Source: JANOAR01 sp031411235
GTDB lineage: Bacteria; Verrucomicrobiota; Verrucomicrobiia; Verrucomicrobiales; Verrucomicrobiaceae
Direction of reading: 5' to 3'
DNA length: 23,639 nucleotides
Assembly: GCA_031411235.1 (NCBI GenBank)
Contig: JANOAR010000182.1
Span: 1-23,639 of the forward strand
The notes beneath the pieces are model-generated. The model did no database searches and was not told where the DNA came from. It worked only from the letters and a program-made list of their open reading frames with translations. This document shows positions 11,601 through 20,600 of the stretch, piece after piece. The position numbers and the translations under genes were made by a program. The stretch's first letter is position 1; the number at the start of each line of letters is the position of its first letter.

Positions 11601-14600
11601 ACCAAAACGGCGACCTCCCCACCTGGCAGGCAGCCCCCGTCGTGCAAGCCGTGCTCACCGCCCCCGTGCCCGCCCCCGTCTTCACCAGCATAGCCGCCAA
11701 CAGCATCACCGACACCACCGTCAGCCTCGCTGCCCAGGTCACTCCCAACGGTGCCACCACCAGCCTCGTCTGGCAGTACGGCACGGATCCCACGCTCGCC
11801 ATCTTCACCGCCACCAGCCCACAAAATATTGGTGCCAGCACCACCACCATCAGTCCCACGCCCACCGCGCTCAGCGGCCTCGCCCTCGGTACCACCTACT
11901 ACTACCGCGCCATCGCCACCCACTACTCTGGCACCGCCACCACCAGCATCCAGAGCTTCGCTACCCTCACGCCAGACATCGCCGTGGAGCAGCCAGTGGA
12001 CACCCCGCTCACCAGCGGCAGTTCCACCGTGGACTTTGGTATCGTCACCCTCGGCACGCCTGCCACGCTTACCTTCACCCTGCGCAACACTGTTGCTAGC
12101 ACCACCCTCGCGCTCGGCGGCATGAGCCTCAGCGGCAGCGATGCCAGCTTCTTCAGCCTAGGCACCACGGGCACCAGCACCAGCCTCGTCGGCATCTCCA
12201 GCACCACCTTCACCCTCACCTTCATCCCCTCCAGTCTTGGAGCCCGCAGCGCCACGCTCAACCTCCCCAGCAATGACCCCGACGAGAGCCCCTTCACCCT
12301 CGCTCTCACCGCCGCTGGCATCGTCTCCGCAGCCCCTGTGCAGACGCTCAATGGCCCTGCCACCCTTGTACCGCGCTTCCTCACTGGCGGCGTGTTTACT
12401 CTGCCTGCTTTCTACGCAACCAGCGGCTTGGCCGTCAGCTACGAGATCGTCGCAGGCGCAGGTTCTGCTAGCCTCTCCGGCAGCACCGTCACCCCGCTCG
12501 CGAGTGGCCCCGTCACGATAAAAATCACCCAAGCCGGCGGCAGCGGCTACGATGCTGCCGCGCCCATTTATCGCAGCTTCGTCGTCATCGAAGGGCAGTT
12601 CGTCAAACTTGCCCAAGGCTCGCAAGCCAACCACATGCTCGGCATCAAAGCTGACGGCACCCTATGGGCCTGGGGCAACAACCTAAACTACCAGTGCGGC
12701 GACGGCACCACCACCATTCGCCGCGCTCCCGTGCAGATCAGCGCTGCCACCAACTGGGTTTCCGCCACTGTTGGCACTTTTGCCAGCGCCGCTGTGCGCA
12801 GTGACGGCACGTTGTGGGCCTGGGGCTTTGGTAGCACCGGAATGCTGGGCACGGGCGATCTTCTTGACCGCACCACCCCCACCCAGATCGGCAGCGCTAC
12901 CACCTGGGCCAGCGTTTCCATGGGCAGCAACTTCTCCCTCGCCACCCGCACCGACGGAACCCTCTGGGCCTGGGGCATCAACGTCAACAATCAGCTCGGC
13001 GATGGCACCAGCACCACGCGCACTAGCCCCGTGCAAATCGGAGTCCTAACCACCTGGGCCAGCGTCTCCGCAGGCAATCTGCACAGCCTCGCCACCAAGA
13101 CAGATGGCACCCTGTGGGCCTGGGGCAGCAACTCCAGCGGCCAGCTCGGCGACGGCAGCGTCACCACCCGCACCGTGCCCACCCAGATCGGTGCCATCAC
13201 CACCTGGAGCAAAGTCGCCGCCACCACTACCTCCAGCTATGCCATCCGCAGCGACGGTACCCTCTGGGCCTGGGGGCTAAACAGCTCTTACCAGCTAGGC
13301 GACGGCACCACCACCCTTCGCCTGAGTCCCGTGCAAATCGGCACCGCCACCAACTGGCAAACCGTTTCCGCAGGCAGCGCCCATGCCCAGGCCACCCGCA
13401 GCGATGGCAGCCTGTGGTCTTGGTCTAACTCTGGCAACGGCCAGAACGCAGTGGGCAATACGGGGCTTCGTTCCACCCCCGCCCGCGTCGGCACGGACAA
13501 CGACTGGATCAGCGTCACCTGCTTTAGCAACTCCTCCATCGCCATCAAAGCCAATGGCACTTTGCACGGCGCTGGAGCCAATTTCTTCGGCAACATCGCC
13601 TACCCCAAATCCTTCCCCGCCAGCATCACCAGCGGCGGCATCCGCTCCGCCAGCGTTGGCACCTTTGGCACCCACTTCATCCGCAATGACGGCACCCTCT
13701 GGGCCGTCGGCACCAATCTCAACGGCGACCTCGGGGATGGCACCATCCTGCCCCGGCTCCAGCCCTTGCAAATAGGCATCGCCACCAATTGGCAGACCCT
13801 CGGCGGCGGCAGCCTGCATTTCCTCGCCATCAAAACCGATGGCACCCTTTGGGCCGCCGGCAGCAACAGCAGCAGCCAGCTCGGTGACGGCACCACCACC
13901 ACCCGGCTCAGCCTCGTGCAAATCGGTGCCGCCACCACCTGGGCCAAAGCCGCCGCAGGCACCAGCCACAGCCTAGGCATCCGCAGCGATGGCACCCTCT
14001 GGGCCTGGGGATTAAACAGCAGTGGCCAGCTCGGCGACGGCTCCTTCACTCTGCGCAGCGCCCCCGTGCAGATCGGCACCGCTACCGACTGGGCTAGCAT
14101 CACCTGCGGCCCCTCGCACACCCTCGCGACCAAGACTAACGGCACTCTCTGGGCCTGGGGCAGCAACGCCAGCAGCCAACTCGGCGACGGCACCACCACC
14201 AGCCGCAGCGCCCCCCTGCAAATCGGCACTGCCAACGACTGGGCCAGCGTCTCCACCGGCACCAGCCACACCCTCGCCATCAAAACCACCGGCACCCTCT
14301 GGGCCTGGGGCTTGAACAGCGCGAGTCAGCTCGGCGACGGCACCACCACCAACCGCACCACGCCAGTGCAAATCGGCACAGCCAATGACTGGGTCGCTGT
14401 GCGTGGCGGCAGCGTCCATTCCATCGCCAAGAAAGCCAGCGGCGAACTCTGGAGCTGGGGTAGCAACCTAAACAGCGCCCTCGGCAATGCCATCGAGAAC
14501 ACCAGCACCGTCCCTGTGCGCGTCAACCTCGCCAGCACCTGGGATCAGATTGGCAGCGGCATCTCCAGCTTCACCCTCGCCACCACCACCGACGGCACCC

Positions 14601-17600
14601 TCTGGGGCTGGGGCTTCAATGCCGATGCCCAGTTCAGCAGCACCGCCCGCATGGATTCCAACCTGGAATACGTCCACCCCACCATCGCCACCCAGGCCAT
14701 CACCTTTCCAAACCCCACCGTCACCGCCTACAACACCCCCATCCCCCTCACCGCCGCCGCCAGCTCGGGCCTGCCCATCAGCTACCTCGTTAGCGGCCCA
14801 GCCTCAGTAAACGCCAGCAACCAGCTCATCGTCACTGGCCCCGGTTCCGTAAAACTGCTCGCCTACCAAAACGGCGAGCGCCCTGCCTGGCACAACGCCA
14901 TCATCGCCCAGGCCAGCATCGCCAACGAAATCGCCATCTTCGACGGCACCCTCGCAGGCACCGAACTCCAGAACAGCACTGGCAGCGTGGACTTCGGCAT
15001 CGCCACCGTCGGCAGCAGCAGCAGCGCTCGTACCTTCAGCATCAGCAACATGGGCAACACCCCGCTTAATATCGCCAGCATCTATGCCACCAGCGAATGG
15101 ACGGTGAACACCAGCAGCACTGCCAGCAGCATCGCCCCCGGAGCCAGCACCACCTTCACCGCCAGCTTTGCTCCCAGCAGCTCGGGCAACCGTGTCGGCT
15201 CTCTCTTCATTACCAGCGACGACAGCGACGAGCCCGCTTTCTCCATCGCCACCAGTGGCTACGCCATGCTCCCCCAGACGATCACCTTCGGCAGCATTGC
15301 GCAGCAGAGTTGCGGCACACCGCTGGTGCTCGGCGCGACCGCTAGCAGCGGCTTGGCGGTGAATTATGCCATCACCGCTGGCAGTGGTTTCGCCAGCCTC
15401 GTGGGCAATACGCTAACCTTCACTGGCGCGGGCGATGTGACGATCCAAGCCACCCAAGATGGCAACGCCACCTACGCCGCTGCGCTGCCCGTGAGCCAGA
15501 CCTTCGCCGTGGTGAAGGGCAATCAAGTCATCACCTACGACCCCGCTGTGCCCAGCACCATCAGCTTCAGCAGCAGCGTCCCGCTTGTCGCCACTTCCAG
15601 CCGCAGCCTCACGCCCGTTGTCTTCAGCCTCATCAGCGGCCCCGGCAATCTGACCAGCAACAACCTCAGCTTCACCGCCCCCGGTGACATCATCGTACGC
15701 GCCTCGCAAGCTGGCGATGCCATGTTCAACCCCGCCTTCACCGATAAAACGATAGCTGCCTTCAACACCGCGCCCGTCGCTGCAAATGGAACCGCGAGTG
15801 GCGATGAAGACGCCGCTTCGATAACAGGCAACGCCAGCGCCACCGATGCCCAAGGCACCGCGCTGAGCTATGTCACGATTGCCGAGCCCGCCCACGGAAC
15901 GGTTTCGTTGAATGCAACCACAGGAGCCTTCAGCTACACTCCAGCGCTCAATTACAACGGCCCCGACAGCTTCACCTTTAAGGCCAACGATGGCCTTGCC
16001 GACTCGAATATCGCCACCATCAGCATCACTGTTGCAGCCGTAAATGATGCCCCCATCGCCAGCAACGCAGCAGCCAGCGGCGATGAAGACGCCACTTCGA
16101 TAATAGGTACAGCAGTGGCCAGCGATGTCGATACAGCCACCACGCTGAGCTTCGCCAAAGTCAGCGAGCCCACGCACGGAAGCGTCTCGATAAACGCCTC
16201 AACTGGAGCTTTCAGCTACATCCCCACGGCCAACTACCACGGCAGCGATAGCTTCACCATCAAGGTCAACGACGGCTTGCTCGACAGCAATACCGCCACC
16301 GTCTCGATCACCATCAACAGCGTCAACGACATCCCCGTTGCCACTGGCGCAGCCATCGCTGGCGATGAAGATGCCGCCTCGATCACAGGCAGCGTGACGG
16401 CCACCGATGCCGACAGCGACGCCGTGCTTACCTTCGCCAAAGTCAGCGAGCCCGCGCATGGCACAGCTACCCTCAACACAACCACAGGAGCCCTCATTTA
16501 CACCCCAGCGCACGATTACAACGGCAGCGACAGCTTCACCGTAAAGGCCAACGACGGCACTGCCGACAGCAACATCGCCACCGTCTCCATCACCATCAAC
16601 GCCATCAACGACGCCCCCATCGTCATCAACGGAGCCGCCAGCGGCGATGAAGACGTAAGCATCATCGGCACCCTCAGCGGCAGCGATGTGGATGCGGGCA
16701 CCACGCTTACTTTCATCAAAGTAACAAACCCATCACACGGCAGCGTCGTCATCACTGGCAACAGCTACACCTATACCCCCACGCTCGACTACAACGGCAC
16801 GGACAGCTTCACCTTCAAAGCCAACGACGGCCTGCTCGACAGCAACATCGCCACCATCACGCTAACCCTCGGCGTCATCAACGACGCCCCTATCGCCACC
16901 TCCGCCAGCGCGGCAGGCGATGAAGACAACGCCATCGCGGGCACCCTCGTCGCCAGCGATGTGGATGAAGACACGCTCAGCTTCATCAAGGTTGCCGACC
17001 CCGCGCACGGCAGCGTCACGATCAATGCTGCCACCGGAGCCTACACCTACACGCCAGCGACGAACTACAACGGCCCCGACAGCTTCACCTTCAAGACCAA
17101 CGACGGCCTCGCCGACAGCAACATCGCCACCATCACCCTCAGCATCACTGCGGTAAACGACGCGCCCGTGGCCAATGCGCTGGCCCTCAGTGGCAACGAA
17201 GACGCCACCAGCATCACAGGCACGGCGACAGGCAGCGACATCGAATCCAGCCCCCTCACCTTTGCCAAAGTCACCGAGCCCGCGCACGGCACCGCCAGCA
17301 TCAACGCCATCAGCGGAGCCATCATCTACATCCCAGCGCTGAACTACAACGGCAGCGACAGCTTCACCTTCAAAACCAACGACGGCGCGCTCGACTCCGC
17401 ACCCGCCATCGTGAGCCTCAGCATCGGCATGGTAAATGATGCGCCTGTGACCAGCGATAGCAGCATCACCACCAACGAAGACACCGACACCAGCGGTCAA
17501 CTCATCGCCACCGACATCGACGGCGATACTCTCGTCTTCACCGCCGTCACACTTCCCACCAAAGGCAGTCTCAGCGTCAATGCGAGCACCGGAGCCTACA

Positions 17601-20600
17601 CGTACCACCCCTTCCAAAACCAAACAGGCAGCGACAGCTTCACCTTCAAAACCAACGACGGCACCTCCGACTCGAATGTTGCCACCGTCAGCATCACCCT
17701 GACGCCCGTGAACGATGCGCCCGTTGCCCAAGACGGCAACGCCAGCGGCACCATGAACGACCGCATCGACAGCAAGCTCCACGCTACCGACATCGAGACG
17801 GCCACGCTCGCGCTCACCTTCGCCATCGTCACACCGCCCGCTCACGGCAGTGTCGCCCTCGCGCAGCCCGTCGCCACCACCGACTCCAGCGAACCCTTTG
17901 CCACCTTCGCCTACCAGCCCACGCCCGGCTACACCGGCAGCGACAGTTTCACCTTTAAAGCCAACGATGGCACAGCCGACAGCAACATCGCCACCGTCAC
18001 GATCAACCTTGATCCCAACGTCCCCAACTGGACTTGGCGCGCAGGCAGCAATCTTACCAACGTCAAAGGCAGCGCCACCGCCCCCGGCGCACGCGATGAG
18101 GCCGCGACCTGGAGCGATGCCAGCGGTCGCTTCTACCTCTTCGGCGGACGCGGCTACGGCCTCACCACTGGCCCCGGCTATCTGAACGATCTCTGGCGCT
18201 ACGACCCCGCCACTAACGGCTGGTCAAAACTCGGCGGCTCCGATGAACCCAACGCCGCAGGCAACTACGGTACCACAGGCATCGCCGCACCGACCAACGT
18301 GCCCGGCGCACGCAGCGCGAGTGCCACTTGGTATGATCCCACCACCGACACCCTCTGGCTCTTCGGCGGCGCAGGCATCGACGCCAACAACACCGCTGGC
18401 AGCCTCGCCGACCTTTGGAAATACCAGCCTAGCACGCAGCAATGGACTTTCGTCTCAGGCGACCCCGCAGCCAACAGCAGCGGCCTCTATTTCCCCAACG
18501 CCCCCTTCAACAATAGCAACCAACCCGGTGCCCGCGACAGCGCCGCCGCGTGGCGTGATGCCAAGACCGGACTGCTCTATCTCTTCGGTGGCTTTGGCCG
18601 CACCAATCTCAGCCTCACCAATGGCCAACTCTGCGACCACTGGAGCTACAACCCGACGACCAACCTCTGGGTATGGCTCAACGACAGCATCGCCAAACAC
18701 AGCAACGACCTCAATCTCCCCGGCATCTATGGCACCCAGGGCACAGCCTCGACCAACAACAACCCTGGGGCCCGCAGCGATGCCGCCGCATGGACCGACA
18801 AACTCGGGCGCTGCTGGCTCTTTGGCGGCGCAGGCTACGGCGCAACAGGCAGCGCAGGCACTCTCGCGGATTTGTGGCTCTACGATCCCACCCGCAACGC
18901 CTGGGCATGGATCAGCAGCCCTACCACCACCAGCGCTCCCGGCCTCTACGGCAGTCTTGGCCAAACCTCTGCGACCAGCCGCCCTGGCTCGCGCGCCAAC
19001 CCCACGACTTGGGTGGATGCCGCAGGCGACCTCTGGCTCTTCGGCGGCTACGGCAGCGCTACCACCGCAGCCTCCGGTCATCTCGATGACGTGTGGCGCT
19101 ACAACCTCAGCACCCGCGCCTGGACTTGGATGAAAGGCCAGACCGCGATCAACAAACTCGCCAGCTACGGCAGCCTCAACACCGCCAGCACCACCAATAC
19201 CCCTGGCTCGCGCCGCAGCGCCGCCGCCTTCACCGATGCCACAGGCAACCTCTGGCTCTTCGGCGGCAGCAACGGCAGCAAGCTGAACAACGACCTCTGG
19301 CAGTTCGATTTGCCCGCCGTGCCTGTGGTGCAAACGCTGGCCACCACGGCCTACACCAGCGGCTATCCCGACCCCGTGCCCGGCCCTGTGACTCGCGTGC
19401 TCAATGGCAGCGTCAACAGCCAAGGTTTGCCCGTGAGCACAGGCTTCCGCGTCTCCACCGTGGCCGATTTCAGCAGCGGCGAAGGCTTCTCATTGCCCTT
19501 CATCACGGCCAGCGCAGGCAGCAGCGCTGCCGCCTTCAGCGACCTCACAGGCTTGTTGCCCGGCGTCACTTATTACGTGCAAGCCTACGCCACCACCGCC
19601 GCAGGCACGGGCTATGGCAGCGTCGTCTGCTACAGCACCGCAGGCACCGCCACGCCGCCTGTCATCAGCTTTGGCGATGCCTTTAGCGTGAGCCTCACCG
19701 AAGCTGCCGATCGCATAACCAGCCCGCTTAGCGGGTCTGGCACAGGCGGCTCGCAGCCCAGCTTCACCGTCGCAGGCGGCAGCGTCCGCGTGCATGTCTA
19801 TCTCGATGTGCCAGCTCCTGCCGACATCAGCTTGCCCTTCACGCTCCAGGCCAGTGTCTCGGGCGGCGTCCACTTCACCGCACCGACCTCGCCCTTGCTC
19901 ATCAAAGCCGGAGCCACCATCGCCGACATCGTCATCCCCATCATCGACGACACCATCATCGAGCCCACCAACACGCTGACTCTTACCCTCAGCAGTCCTG
20001 CTAGCGGAGCCACCCTCGGCAGTGGCACCAGCGTTACCTTGGTCATCAAAGATAACGACATCGCCCCCGTCATCACTACGCCGCAGCAATCGCAGTTCCT
20101 CGTCGCGGGCAGCGCTGCGACTTACCTCAGCGTCTCCGCCAGCGGCAGTGATCCGAAGACTTACCAGTGGAGCAAAAACGGCACGGCCATCGCCAAGGCC
20201 ACCTCCTCATGGCTAGCCCTGCCGAGCACTGCCGCCAGCCTCGGCAGCTATACCGTCAGCGTCACCAACCCCGTTGGCAGTGCCACCAGCAGCGTCGCCG
20301 AGATCAGCCTCATCACCGTCGCCGACAGCCTTGTTTCTAAGGCTCCAGGCAGTTCATTAACACTGACCGCCACCGCCAGCAGCCCCAGCGCGTTGGGTTA
20401 TGAGTGGCGCAAAGGCGATGCCAGCACCTTCACCATCGTCCCCACTTCCACGACCAAGACTCTGCTGCTCAGCAACCTCAGCGCCGCCGACACGGGCGAC
20501 TACTATTGCCACGTCAGCACCGCCACAGGCACCACCCACGACACGGGTGTTACCACTCTCGCCGTCGTTACTTTGAAACCCGAAATTGCCCCCATCACCG

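Noticed and set aside
3203..14683. Regular repeats considered as a CRISPR array or minisatellite
   Set aside because: Period is about 150 bp in coding phase with protein-level conservation (RCC1 blades); there are no short identical repeats with unique spacers.
16862..17845. Reverse-strand open frame of 327 codons across the cadherin-like repeats
   Set aside because: It mirrors the forward repeats (periodic glycine- and valine-rich peptide) and has no recognisable family; the forward frame is clearly coding.
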